This document shows, piece after piece, positions 12,188 to 24,677 of a stretch of 64,000 nucleotides of DNA. The stretch is taken from NCBI GenBank assembly GCA_021464245.1, contig JADCRB010000040.1, forward strand, positions 513,840 to 577,839, in the 5' to 3' direction. Under the pieces are notes generated by a model, which was not told where the DNA came from, ran no database searches, and saw only the letters and a list, made by a program, of their open reading frames with translations. The position numbers and the translations under genes are program-made. The DNA comes from Carallia brachiata. Lineage: Eukaryota; Streptophyta; Magnoliopsida; Malpighiales; Rhizophoraceae. Numbering within the stretch: the stretch's first letter is position 1; the number at the start of each line of letters is the position of its first letter.

Positions 12188-13536
12188 TGATCGAATAAAT
12201 CTTGTAAGTGCACAGGGCTAACCGTAATAATAAAAATCTTGACAAGTACTCCAAGTATCAAACCTAAAGAGAATATAATTAATTAAGATTTGTGAAAACT
12301 AATTAAACTAAAACTAAATTGAAATTAAAATCTAAATACAAAATCGATTAGAAAACTAATTAAAAGTAATTAAATATTAGAATTTATTAAAACCAAGAAA
12401 CGGAATCTCAAATTGAAGTTTCTTCGAGTCGAGAGGGACTAAAGGCTTAGGATTTTGCTTGGTAAGGGGCAAACTACATTAATATTTTATGAGTTTCATA
12501 ATTTGAACATCGTTTCCACTACAATAGCTTTTGCTCTCTCCTAAGTAACTAAGCTGTACCTAACCTACTCACTATCTTCTCCCAAAATCACACGAAAATA
12601 GATTGAGCCTATTAAGATTATAGAACTCATTGGCGTTATACAAATCTCTCATCTCCCAATATCAAAATTTGTATATTTATCTACTTAATGCATGGTTCAT
12701 GTCTCATTTTTCGAAATTTTCACACAATCCAAAGATTTACTTCTATATTGGCAGTCATAAGATCATCAATCAACTCAAAATAAACAAATCAAATCCAAGT
12801 CTTCGACAGACAATAATATTAATCCAAGAGACAAAAATCATCTAGACTACATCCTTCACCCTAACTTAGAGTTTTAGCCTATCATACTAAAAAACATAAA
12901 AACAATGATGTTCAACAGATAAAAATTCATAAAGAAAGAGAAAGATAAAGAAAATTCCATGTAGACAATAGATGGTACAAAGCCCCAGCCTCCGTCTTTG
13001 CGTTTCTCACGTCCTCTCCTCTTTTTGACTTTGTTTTGCTTTTTAGAACGTGTATGATACTCCAAAAAAACCTCTTCTAACTTCTACCTACATTTTGTAT
13101 ATATAACCTTGAAAGGGTTGTAGGTAAGAGGCCTGAAAATTCAAGTCAGAGTAGAATAAGGATTCCAAAATTTTAGACAGTTTTGACCCTTTGAATTTTG
13201 GTCTAACTTTGACCATTTTCTAGGAAGAATCTGAATTTGGTCAAAACAAAAAATTGTAACCCTATCTTTTAGCTTTGATTTGGTTCAAGAATCTCACAAT
13301 TTTGACTTGTGTGGAAAAAGTTATGGCTGAAAAATTGAACAGTGCATAAAGTGAAAAAAAATATTCAAATAAGACCAAAATGGCCCCCGATTACTTCATT
13401 TTGTATCCATTTGACCTACAAAACATTAAATAGTAAATAGAAGTGGAATCTGCCAATAAACACAATACTTGCATAAATGAATATCAAATTAAATATAAAA
13501 TTATACGTAATTTCTATACAAATATTGGACTTATCA
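12188..13536 (-). repeat. 5' LTR of the minus-strand element (LTR-B)
   Basis: 1349 bp. On the minus strand it starts TGATAAGTCC and ends ATTCGATCA. It is colinear with LTR-A and with the LTR at 22326-23671. A TATATATA box lies at about 13098-13105 (minus strand), within the expected U3 promoter region. The open frames 12630-12845 and 12874-13065 are incidental to it. Confidence 0.85.
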
Positions 13537-15838
13537 GTAGTCTCCACAAATTATAAAAGACAAGACAAGTGAAGTCTATTTAATAATTTTGCAGAGGGAA
13601 GTTTCTCAAATGATGAGCTAAAGGCAAATTTTTTGTTTTGTTTTTGGTTTTTTTTTTTGCAACCAAAATATTAAAATGTACAATTTTATCGAAACATATG
13701 GTCTATAAGACTCAAATTGTAAGATAGTTTATTATAAAATAACATAAAGTTGTTAATTTATACTTTCTTAATACTGAAATATTTGAAGGCTATTTCGTAA
13801 GAAATCTACCAGGTAATAAAATAGGAAATAGTGTAATTAATTTAAAAATTGGTCAATCCTCGAATGTTCACAATTTTATACTTTAAATTGTGCATGGCTT
13901 TTAATCTAATTGTGTTAGATCCCGCTGTCCTTATCACGCGCAATCACTTATTTGTGCCTCTATGTTAGAGATGCTTACTTGTGAAATTTTCATACCCTCT
14001 AATTGGATTATATACAAGCATAATTCGAAATTTAGCTAACATTATAGCGTTCCTACATGAATCATTACATAAGAGAATAAAAATGACAAAAAATTCACAT
14101 TCTAACTTGAATATAATTTTTTTTTTGAAAAAATCTTGATAGTGAAGTGAACAACATGACTTTATAGTTAGGGTGATGTTATTTACACAAAACAAATGAC
14201 TTCTTATACGTAAGTCAAAGGCATCGCTTCTTGTCTTTATTGACCCTATCTTCTTGCATAGAGTGATGTGTGCGTGTAAATAACAAGGCCCTGATAGTTA
14301 CTGTCAACTACACAATTTACTTGCACATGTGTGCGTCAAATGATTCTTTCTAACCGTTCTCCACCTCTACAAGCTTCCCGTGCAATTGCTTATCATGCTT
14401 CGCATAAAAATTTGTTGCACATAATATGTAAAATTAGCAAACAATCTTAATGTTATCAACTTCAATTGAACTTTACAGTTTAAAAATAATCAATTTGTTT
14501 GCCTTATCGATTGGATTTTATTTCCTTTTGAGGTATTATTCCATATAAACAATAAAATTTCATATATTGTCTAACATACATTATCATATATCATTAGTGA
14601 TTCTCCTATTTGGGGTTAAATTTAATATAAGGTAATTATGGGAAGCCCCAACGCTAAAGAATGTAGTTATGGTTAGTCTTAATTAAAAAATGAGGTAGTT
14701 GTCTTAAGAGTGATTCATTATGCAAATTTTATGCCAAATAAAGGTCTACCTTTTTCTTTCTCTTTCTTTTCTTTTCTTTTTTTTTTTTTTTGCGGAAATC
14801 TCTTTCCTTTCTTCAAATTAATATAGGGTTCTTTTTTTTTTTAAGAAAATTCAAAAAATAATCTTCGGTTAACTAATCATATTAGTTAGCATCATCTGCA
14901 GTTAACAAAAAATATACGATACAAGAAAAGGAACAACCCCAATTGAGAAAATAAAATAAACTTTCATGTCTATTCACTTCATTAAACGCTGTATGAATAT
15001 AGCAAATATCGCGTAAAACTTGTTGCATGTAAACTATGTTAACAATATTGGTTTTATCCATTTGAAGAGAAATTTCTATTTAAAATATGTAATCAATGCA
15101 ATTGGCTTATAAGGTCGATTTCATTTCCCTTTCAAGTTTTATTCTAGATAAAGTATAACATATCATACATTGTACATCTTGCATTGTCCTATATAAGTGG
15201 TACACCTCTTGGCTCATATTGAGCAAAGAAATATCTCCTATATTAGTAGAATCAGAGTTTGCACAAAGAATTGGAAGTGATTTCTAGTCAGTCGATGGTT
15301 TACCAAAAAATTAATTGAAGATATAGGATATCAATATTTAATTTTCTGGTAAATCATCAATCTGATTAGAACTTAATTCTATTTGATGTCAAAATACTAC
15401 ATTTGAAGATCAATTCTAGTCGATCAATGAACTACCAAAAAATAAGGCATCGCCTTTTTCTTTAATTTATGGTAGATCATTAATCAAATTTAAATTCATT
15501 TTTGTGCGGAGATAATATTGTATCATACGAAATTGTGGCAATTAATCTGCACAAGAACATCATTTTGTTTTCTTTTTTGATTCATAATATTTACATTTTG
15601 AAATGCTCTGTATTAAGCCGTTAGGTTCTCAGATTCTAATTTATTTTTCTGACGTACAATTTGTTCATTACATATTTCATTTCTCCAAAAGACATGGATA
15701 GTTCAATTTCAATTTTTTTAGAAAAATATAATTTTTATCTATGGCAATATGTATATTTGGTAACTTTTGATTGTTTTCCCAAAGCATAGTCCAAAGACTA
15801 TCTTATTTGTAACAAAAAAAATAGAAATATAAAAGGGT

Positions 15839-18245
15839 GCCTAATTGCTTGATTCTTATCATATTAATCACATTTGCAATTTGCTTTTTCTATGGAGTAT
15901 TGACAAGTCCATGATAGATGTCTAATTTTAACCATGAGCTATAATTTGCTTTTTCTAATTGCTTGTATTATATACATGAATGATTCGAAATTTAGCTAAC
16001 ATTATGACATTCCTACATGAATCATTACATAGGAGAATAGAAATGCTAACATTGACAGTCTAATTTGATTTTGAAAAAAGCCTGAAAGTGAACAACATTA
16101 CTTTACAGTTATTGTCAAACACAATTTACTTGCACATGTCTGTCACATGATGATTTCTAACCATTCTCTACTTTTATAGGCTTCCCGTGCAATTGTTTAT
16201 CTGTGCACCGTATAAAAATTTATTGTGCATAATATGTAAAATTATCAAACTAACATTATCTTATACGATTAGTGTTTTTCCTATCGGTGATTAAACATTA
16301 ATCTAAGGTAAGTTATGGGAAGCCTAACCTCAAAAAATGATATTTATGGTTAGACTTAATTAAAAAATAAGGTAGTTGTCTTGGAAATGATTCATTATGC
16401 AAATTTTTATGCCAAATAAAGGTCTAGCTTTTTCTTTCTTTCTTTTCTTTTCTTTTGTTTTTGTTTTTTTTTTTTTTTTGTGAAAGTCTCTTTGCTTTCT
16501 TTAAATTAAGTATGTTAACATACTTAAGACAAATGAATGAAAGGGTTTATAGAAACAAGAGATTTATCTCATGTTTTGTAATTATGATTCATTAAGAATT
16601 TAACAAACAAAAGAAAAGGTTAATTTAAAATATATATATATACAATTTGTGGGTAAACTTATGAAGGCAGCTCAAATAGAGTAAAGAAGATAGACGCTCC
16701 TTGTATATCCCCTTCGATCAAATGCCTTTTCTAATAATTTTGTTGTCCGTTTTTTTTTTTAATTAATTGACTTCAACTGAAATTTGAGCTCTCTCACTCG
16801 TGTTCTGTAACACCTAAGCACTTGAAGAAGTAATGCAGTGTATAAAAAACTAAACCTACATTTATGGATTTTTTTATTGAATTTAAATTAAAGTTGTTAT
16901 TTATAGGCTTAATATATAAATAAACCTTGAATTTTGCAAATTTTCACAAATGAAACATGACATTTAATTAATGACAAATGTTCTATAGGATTTTTGATTT
17001 CAAATCTAACCTAGCATCAAATCATACAACATAAATTATTAGAACTCATATTATGCCAAGTTAAAATAGTGAAATTGATTACGTAGAATAAAGGCAGAAG
17101 AAAAATTATGCAATTTAGATGAGTCGAATTGGGTAGTAAATTATAAGTCTAAGCCAAATTATCCATATTATGCTTAACGCACTGAACTCCAATTTATTAA
17201 TCCTACTATAGGTTTTTTTTTTTTTCAGAAAACGTAAAAATCATCTTCGTTTAACTAATTATGTTAGTTAGCACCATTTACCATTAACAAAAAATATACA
17301 ACAAAAGAAAAGGAAGAGCCCTAATTGAGAAAATAAAATCAACTTTTCATATATGCTCACTTCATTAAACATGGAGTAAAGGTAGAAAAGATTGCGTAAA
17401 ACTTGTTGCATTTAAACTACATGAACTATCTTGCATTATCCACTTGAAGAGAAATTTCTATTTAAAATATAATCAATGTAGTTAGCTTATAAGGTGGATT
17501 TTATTTCCCCTTCAAGTTTTATTCTAGATAAAGAGAAACATATCATACATTGTACAACTTATATTTGTCCTATATAAGTAGTACACATCTTGGCTCTTAT
17601 TAAGCATAGAAAGGTCTCTTAGATTAGGATTAGAGTTGGCACAAAGAATTGGAAGTGATTTCTAGTCAGTCGGTGATTTACCAAAAAATTAGTTGAAGAT
17701 ATATGATATCAATCTTTTATTTTCTGGTAAATCATTGATCTGATTAGAACTTGATTCCAGTTGAGGTCAAAACGTTAAATTTGAAGATCAGTTCTAGTCG
17801 ATCAAAGATTTACCAAAAAATGATTGTGGAGCTAACATCTCATTTTTCTTTTTTTCTTACGGTAAGTCATTGATCAAATTGAAATTCACTTTCACGTGGA
17901 GACACTATTATATCATATGATATTGTGATTATTAATGCACATAAGAAAAAAAATTTTTTTGCTTGAATCCTTATATTTACATTTTGAGATACTTCATATT
18001 GTACCATTAGGTTCTTAGATTCTAATTTATTAGTACAATTTGCTCGTTGCGTATATTTCATTTTTCCACAAGACATGAGATATTCAATTTAATTTTTTCA
18101 TGTACATTTAATTTTTATCCATGGTATATCCTTATTTTTAGTAACTTTGATTATTTTCCCATATCACAGTCTAAAGACTATTTTATTTGCAATTTGAAAA
18201 TTCTTTTTTATCATTTGCAACAGAAAAAAAAAAAGATAAAATGGG
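15839..18245. repeat. Array unit C
   Basis: This unit has lost about 400 bp after the GGAGTATTGACAAGT segment: near 15945 it jumps directly to the part that reads TACATGAATGATTCGAAATT. It keeps the TATA-like block at about 17569 and the paired inverted repeats around 17650-17880. Confidence 0.7.
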
Positions 18246-20772
18246 TGCCTAATTGCTTTATTCCTATCATCTTAGTCACATTTGCAGTTTGCTTTCTCTA
18301 TGGAGCATTGACAAGTTCATGATAAGTTTCTAATTTTAACTATGTATTGTTGTAGCCTCCACAAATTATAAAGAACATGATAGAACAAGTCTATTCGATA
18401 ATTTTGCTGAGGGAAGTTTCTCAAACAATGAGCTGAAGCAAAATTTTTTGTTTTTTTAAACCAAAAGATTAAAATGCAAAATTTCATTGAAACATTTAGT
18501 TTATAAGATTCAAATTGTAAAATAATTTTTTTAAGTCAAAGTAAAGTTGTTATTTATGTTTTGTTAATATTGAAACAATTGAAGACTATTTTGTAAGAAA
18601 TCTAATTGATAACAAGGTAGGAAACATTGTAAGTAATTAAAAATAGTGAATCCTTAGATATTCACAAGCTTACAATTTAAATTGTGCATGGCTTTTGATC
18701 CAATTGTATTGGATGCCATTGTCCCTATCTTGTGCAATCGCTTATTTGTGGCCCTATGTTAAGATGCTTACTTGCAAAATTTTCATACCCTCTAATTGGA
18801 TTATATACATGATTAGTTTGAAATTTAGCTAAAATTATGACATTCCAATATGAATCATTAATAAGAGAATCAAATTCTAATAAATTAACATTCTAATTTG
18901 AATATAATTTTTTTGAAAAAATCTTGATAGAGAAGTGAACAACATGACTTTATAGTTAGGGATTTCTATTTTAACTCACTTTTTAAAGTGAGTGTAACTT
19001 ACTCATAATCTTATAGTTATTGTCAAGTACACAATTTACTTGGACATGTGTGCATCAAATGATGCTTTCTATCCGTTCTCCACTTCTATAGGCTTCCCGT
19101 GCAATTACTTATCATGCGTTGCACAAAAATTTGTTGCACATAATATGTAAAATTGGCCAACAATCTTAATGTTACTAACTTCAATTGAACTTTACAGTTT
19201 AAAAGTAATCAATTTGTTTGCCTTATTGACTGGATTTTGCTTCCTTTTGAGGGATTAATCCACATAAAAAATAAAATTTCCTAAATTGTCTAACATACAG
19301 TATCATATATTATTAGTGATTTTCCTATTGGTGATTAAACGTTAATCTAAGGTAGTTATGGGAAGGCGCAACCTTAAATAATAGTAGTTATCGTTAGTCT
19401 TAATTAAAAAATGAGGTAGTTGTCTTGGAAGGGATTCATTATGTAAACTTTATGTCAAATAAAGGTCTACCTTTTTTTTTTTTTTTTTTTTTTTGTGAAA
19501 GTCACTTTGCATTTTTTAAATTGAGTATGTTAAAATCTTACTTAAGGGCAAATGAATAAAAGGGTTTATAGAAACAAGAGATTTATCCCATGTTTTGTAC
19601 TTATGATTCATTAAGAATTTTAATAAACAAAAGAAAAGGATAAGTTTTTTAAAAGAAAAAAATATTCAATTTGTGGGTAAAAAACCTTTGTAAGTGGCTC
19701 AAATAGAGTGATGAAAGAGTTGCTCATGCATGTCCCCTTTGATCAAATGCTTTTTCTAAGAATTTTGTCATCCACGTTTTTTTTTTGTTAATTGACTTCA
19801 ACTGGAACATGAGCTCTCTCCATCGTGTTTTGCAAGACCTAAGCAGTTGAAGAACTATTGTAATATATAAAGAACTAAGCTTACATTTATGAATTCTTCA
19901 TTGAATTTAAATTAACGTTGTTATTTACAGGCTTATATATAAATAACCTTGAATTTTGCAAAATTTCACAAAATGAAACGTGACATTTAATGAACGAATA
20001 ATGTCCTATAGGAATTTTGTTTTTCAAATCTAACTTGGCGTTAAATCATACAACATAAATTATTAGAATGCATATTATGTTAAGTTAAAATAGTGAAATC
20101 GATGAAATAGAATAAAGGCAAAAAAAAATTATGCAATTTAGATCAGTTGAATTGGGTCACTAAATTAGAAGTCCAACCCAAATTATCCACATTAAGCTTA
20201 ACCCACTAATCTCTATTTTATTTTCCTAATATAGGTTTTTTTTTTTTTTAGAAAATGTAAACGGCCATCTTCGTTTAACTAATCATGTTAGTTAGCATCA
20301 TCTGGGATTAACAAAAATATACTATAAAATAAAAGGAACAACCCCAATTGACAAAATAAAATTAACTTTCGTGTCTACTCACTTCATTAAACGTAGTGTA
20401 AATGTAGCAAATATCACGTAAACTTATTGCATGTAAACTTCGAGAACAATCTTGGTTTTATCCACTTGAAGAGAAAATTTTATTTAAAATATAATAAACG
20501 TAGCTGGCTTATAAGGTGGATTTCATTTCCCTTTCAAGTTTTATTCTAGCATATAATTCATTGTACATCTTATACTTTCCTATATAAGTAATACACGTCT
20601 TGGCTCATATTAAGCATAGAAAGGACTCATAGATTACTAGGTTTAGGGTTTGCACAAGAATTAGAATGATTTCTTTTATTTTCTGGTAAATCGCTGATCT
20701 AATTAAAACTTGATTCCACTTGAAGTCAAAACGCTAAATTTGAAGATCAGTTCTAGTTGATTAACGATTTAC
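18246..20772. repeat. Array unit D, truncated at the right
   Basis: The last unit. Homology to units B and C runs to the phrase GATTTACCAAAA at about 20772 and then stops abruptly, where endogenous caulimovirid sequence begins. The array is not seen again to the right of the viral fragment within this window. Confidence 0.7.
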
Positions 20773-22290
20773 CAAAATAACATACAGGAGTCATGATTGT
20801 TGTAAATAAAGAATACATATTCTCAACAATCGCTTGATTGACTCTAGCATATATGAATTACATCAATGAAGGAACAGTACCTACGAGATACTTTTCCAAA
20901 ATAATTATGTTCTTAAACACTGTTAATAAGAGTAAGCTTACCATTAGGTATAAGCTATCTCATGCAGCCATCTGTAATGATGGACTGTGTTTAGAAATAC
21001 CTTTTTGATCGTTGAAAATCTATCACAAGAAGTGATATTCAGAATTTCTTTCCTATAGATGTTGTATCCAATTCAAAATACTAAGAATAAAGGGATACAT
21101 GCAAAAATCAATGGGAAAGCTTATTAGCTTTAAATTTATTAATAAGCCATAGTATAGAAAAGTATATGTTCCCCAAAAAAGGTCAAAAGAAAAGAAGTTT
21201 TTTTTTTTGTCAGTAATTCATGAAATTGCTTATATCAGCATGTTGTAAAAAGATTGTAAACTCTTGTTATTCAAAAGAAATTACAGGAAATTCCAGAGGA
21301 AATAAAAGCACAATATGTGCCAATATCCTGAATTCATTTTGAGATAGAAAAAGGCATATCGTTGAATTACCATACGAGCCAATATTTCAAGAAAGTCAGA
21401 CCCCTATTAAGACAAAGCCAATTGCTATGGGACCAAGACACCTCAAATTTTGTAAAAAAGATATTGAAGAGTTGTTGAAAAAAGACCTTATAGAAAAAGT
21501 TCTAACTCATGGAGTTATTTTGCATTTTATGTTGCAAATGCTGCAGAACTGGAACAAGGAGTTCCTCAATCAATTATTAATTACAAGCCTTTAAATAAGG
21601 CCTTATGATGGATTAGATATCTGATACGTAATAAAATATATCTTGCAAATAGGCTTTATAACTAAAATTTCTTCAAATTTTGACATGAAATATGGTTACT
21701 GGTAAGTCTAGATTGTACAAAAAAATAGGTACAAAATGACATTTATAGTTCCATTGGACATTATGAATGGAATATTATGCCTTTTGGGCTTAAAAATACT
21801 TCATCTGAAATTCAAAAGACTATAAATGAAATATTCAATGCCTATTCAGCATTTACAATTGTTTATATAGATGATATATTAATATTTTCTAGTACTATAT
21901 ATATAGAATAGCTTCAAAAGCATTTGAATATTTTCTTAAAGATCATGATTAAAGTTAGATTAGCGACATACGCTAAAAAGATGAAATTATTTCAAACCAA
22001 GATTAGATTTCTTGGGCATAATATAAAAAATGGGAATATAGTCCAAATAGATCGAGCTATTGAATTTGCCTCTAAATTTCCAAAAAAAAAAATTAGAGAC
22101 AAAAATCAATCACAAAGATTTATGGGCATTTTGAATTATGTTTTAGATTTCTATAAGAACTTGGCATTTGATGCTAAACCTTTATTCAAAAGGTTACAGA
22201 AAAATCTGCCTGAATGGATGAATGAGCGTACTCAAGAGGTTATTAAATTCAAGCAAAGGTCTAAGGCAAATTCAATAGCTGTCGTGATGA
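20773..22290 (+). pseudogene. Endogenous caulimovirid fragment 1: protease and RT part
   Basis: Degraded pararetroviral polyprotein sequence, copied into the plant genome and not functional. The 20780-21070 part has short protease-region blocks, for example KLTIRYKLSHAAIC. From 21290 the reverse transcriptase can be followed: IKTKPIAMGPRHLKF, then INYKPLNKA, then the YIDD catalytic box at 21864-21875, then KIRFLGHNIKNG and PLFKRLQKNLPEW to about 22230. Several frameshifts and stops interrupt it. It starts abruptly at the end of array unit D and continues beyond an inserted retroelement at 28791. It differs from the caulimovirid at 55-62 kb, so it is a separate integration. Confidence 0.75.
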
Positions 22291-22306
22291 TGATGATGAT
22301 GATGAT
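22285..22306 (+). repeat. (GAT)n microsatellite at the insertion junction
   Basis: About seven GAT units lie between the viral RT sequence and the polypurine tract of the inserted retroelement. Confidence 0.8.
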
Positions 22307-22310
22307 CGTA

Positions 22311-22325
22311 AAGTGTGGGGGAATT
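22311..22325 (+). other. Polypurine tract upstream of the LTR
   Basis: AAGTGTGGGGGAATT abuts the LTR start TGATAG. The minus-strand copy has AAGTATGGGGGAATT in the same relation to its 3' LTR. A polypurine tract belongs upstream of a 3' LTR, yet this LTR is also followed by a primer site and gag. Confidence 0.8.
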
Positions 22326-23671
22326 TGATAGATTCAATATTTGCATAAATATTACGTGTAATTTGGTATTTGATTTGATATTTATTTATGCAAATATTAT
22401 GATTATTGGTGGATTTTACTTCTATTTGTTATTTTATATTTTGTAGGTCAATTGGATGCAAATAGAAGTAATTGGAGCGGATTTTGATACTATTCGGGCA
22501 GATTTCACAGCTTTGCGCACTGCTCGGTATTTCAGCCATAACTTCCTCTACACAACTCGGAATTGGATGATTCTTAAGCCAAATCGAAGCTAAGAGATAA
22601 AGCTACAACTTTTCTGTTTTGACAAACTTCGGATTCTGCGTGGAAGGGGTCGAAATTTGGGTCCGTAGATACAGGGTCAAAACTGTCCAGAAAATTTATA
22701 AATCCTTTTCCGACTCGAATTTGGACTCTTTAGAGCTTATTTGAGGGGACTATAAATACGAAAGTTACAGCAGAGTTAGAGGATTTTTGGAGGCTATTCT
22801 TGTAGACACAAGACAGAGAAAAAGCGTAGAGAGCGAAGAGGAGAAGAGCATAAGGGAGGAACGCGAAGACATCAGAAACGAGTTTTTCGATTCCTTTCTT
22901 TCCCTTCTTTTTTTTTTGAACTTAATGATGTTGGATATTTGTTTATCTTTGGTTTTTAGTATGAGTAGCTAGAACCCTAAACTAGGGCGAAAGGGATGTA
23001 GCCTAGTTTAGGGTTGGATTATTTGATTTTGTGGATGTTTAGATGTTCTTTTGATTTTATTGCAATTATCAGTTGAGAACTCGATTTGATTTATCTATTT
23101 TGTTCTTAAATATACTTTTGTGCCTGGCCATCATGAAAGTAGTCATAGGATTTGTGTTGAGATCGACAGATGAGTACAATCGTGCACTAAATAGATAAAC
23201 ATATGAACTTTGAGTCAGACATGAGATAAGTTTATATGTGTCATTATAAATTCTCTGTTCTTAATGGGTTTAATCTACTTTGTGTGAGTTCGAGAGAAGA
23301 TCATAAATAGATTGAATACGGTTATGGTTGCTTGAGAAAGAACACTAACTAAAGAAGAAGAATTGACATTCAGATCATTAATCCACAAAATTCATGTAAT
23401 TCAGCCCGTTCTAGGTGAAAACCCATAGCCCTGGTACTCTCTATCTTGTGTTTAGTTTTAATTAATTTGCCTCTGATTTTCTATTAGTTAAATTGTTTAA
23501 TTTTTAGTTTAATAATTCTGCTTCTCATTAATTTTCTCAACATAAAACTTTCAGTTTAAATAATTTAAATCATAATTAATTCTTTGTTCCCTTGGGTTCG
23601 ACACCTGGAGTATTCACCAGGATTTTATTACTACGATCGGCCCTGTACGCTTGCAGGATTTTACCCGGTCA
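22326..23671 (+). repeat. LTR of the permuted element
   Basis: 1346 bp, TGATAG...CCGGTCA. A perfect 16-bp inverted repeat lies at its 5' end (22336-22351 with 22383-22398). It has a TATAAATA box at 22751-22758 and is colinear with LTR-B and with the LTR fragment at 62805-63896. The open frames 22787-22972 and 23584-23775 are incidental. Confidence 0.88.
22751..22758 (+). promoter_or_regulatory. LTR TATA box
   Basis: TATAAATA, about 425 bp into the LTR. The same box is kept at 63310-63317 in the LTR fragment near the window end, and as TATATATA in LTR-B. It probably directs transcription of the element from the U3/R boundary. Confidence 0.6.
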
Positions 23672-23677
23672 AGTTTT

Positions 23678-23695
23678 TGGCGCCGTTGCCGGGGA
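23678..23695 (+). other. Primer-binding site, tRNA-Asp type
   Basis: TGGCGCCGTTGCCGGGGA, six bases after the LTR end. This is the usual complement of the plant tRNA-Asp 3' end in Athila-type elements. Confidence 0.85.
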
Positions 23696-23840
23696 ACGGA
23701 GCATTAATTGTGGTTTTGGCTATTTTATTTTATTTTATTTTTATCTTTATTTGTTTAAGATTTAATTTAGTTTAGTTTTATTTATTTATTTTAAGTTTTA
23801 GTTTACTTCTTTATTTCTTTTTCACGATTGTAGGTAGTTT

Positions 23841-24677
23841 ATGCTATTGCGAGCGTCTAAAAGCGATAATCTCCTTCCGTTGAACCCCGAGATTGAAAAG
23901 CTTTGTCGGCAAAACCGGGCATTAAAGCGAGCTGAGATGCCGAAAGAGTGGGTGACCGGGATGTCAGGTGATAGAAGATCACGTCCTCAACAATGGCAGG
24001 AGGAGGTGAGGGAGCAGGCTAGAATTAGCATGAAGGACATTCAAAGGCCTGTGATTGGTCCTTCACCATCTTGTATCAGGCTGAGTACAGCAGCTCGTAA
24101 CTACGAGCTTAAGACCATGTTCTATATATGTTACCATCGTTTCATGGTCTACCGAGTGAAGACCCTCTTACTTTCCTTAGGGATTTTTACAGTACTATCG
24201 AGACCTTTCCTCCAGGGAGGTGCTCAGCAGATGAATTAAGGATGAGGGTTTTTCCTTATACCCTTAAGGATAAGGCAAGGACTTGGTTGATCAACCTACC
24301 AGAGGAATCACTTAATACTTGGGAGCAGATTTATGATAAGTTTATGCTCAAGTTTTACTCCCCAGAAGACTGCAGAGCTTCGGAATAAAATCTGTTCCTT
24401 CTCACAAATGGATGCTGAGCCCTTTCACGAGGCATGGGAGCGATTCAAAATGCTTCTAGTGCAGTGCCCACATCATCAATTCTAAGCCACTCCAGATGCA
24501 GTTCTTTTATGATGGTCTCATCACTAATTCTCAGATGTTAGTGGATTCGGCAGCTGGAGGCTATGTGGGTAATAAGTCAGCAGATGAGTATGATATATGA
24601 ATGTTGGCAGATAATCCCAACAGAAAGCTATCAGAGGGCGTAGAGTTGGAGTTTATGACATATCTTCACACGTTGAT
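23841..24677 (+). pseudogene. Gag N-terminal part, frameshifted
   Basis: Capsid-like start of the retroelement polyprotein. The frame opens at 23841 (first residues MLLRASKSDN) and runs through KDIQRPVIGPSPSC. It then shifts near 24130 into the frame containing PSFHGLPSEDPLTFLRDFY and FPYTLKDKARTWLINLP, the hallmark gag block of Athila/Tat elements. It shifts again near 24385 into the frame reading FSQMDAEPFHEAWERFK. Stops follow before the next open frame at 24678. At least two indels therefore separate it from the protease frame. Confidence 0.75.

Larger units (their letters stand above)
4744..13536 (-). mobile_element. Non-autonomous Athila/Tat-like LTR retrotransposon
   Basis: A complete element in antisense orientation. 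Its LTRs are 4744-6765 (3' LTR) and 12188-13536 (5' LTR), both in the TG...CA form. A polypurine tract lies next to the 3' LTR and a damaged primer site next to the 5' LTR. It is flanked by near-identical 5-bp target duplications (ATAGT at 4739-4743, GTAGT at 13537-13541). Read on the minus strand, the internal region has a decayed gag, an aspartic protease, then only the C-terminal tail of integrase, then about 2.7 kb of non-coding DNA. Reverse transcriptase, RNase H and the integrase core are absent. Many stops and frameshifts mean it makes no protein. It sits inside array unit B. Confidence 0.88.
4631..15838. repeat. Array unit B, split by an LTR retrotransposon
   Basis: The first about 110 bp (4631-4743) and the remainder (13537-15838) form one unit. 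They are separated by the minus-strand retroelement at 4744-13536. The joined unit is about 2.4 kb, like unit C. It has the TATA-like block at about 15189 and lacks the segment corresponding to 3190-3850 in unit A. Confidence 0.75.
1615..20772. repeat. Tandem array of four diverged non-coding units
   Basis: The anchor TGCCTAATTGCTTTATTC and its variants occur at 1761, 4631, 15839 and 18246, each followed by the same landmarks: a GGAGCATTGACAAGT segment, GAGGGAAGTTTCTCAAA (missing in the third unit), CATGAATCATTACATAAG, and ATGCAAATTTTATGCCAAATAAA. After removal of the 8.8-kb insertion at 4744-13536, the spacings are about 2870, 2410 and 2407 bp. Units differ by indels of several hundred bases, so this is an old array. 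No open frame longer than about 95 codons is shared between units. Three units carry a promoter-like TATA block. I do not recognise the repeat family. Confidence 0.8.

Noticed and set aside
22787..22972. 61-codon plus frame rich in Glu/Arg
   Set aside because: Inside the LTR, downstream of its TATA box. The same stretch in the 62.8-kb LTR is shifted and gives no conserved product.
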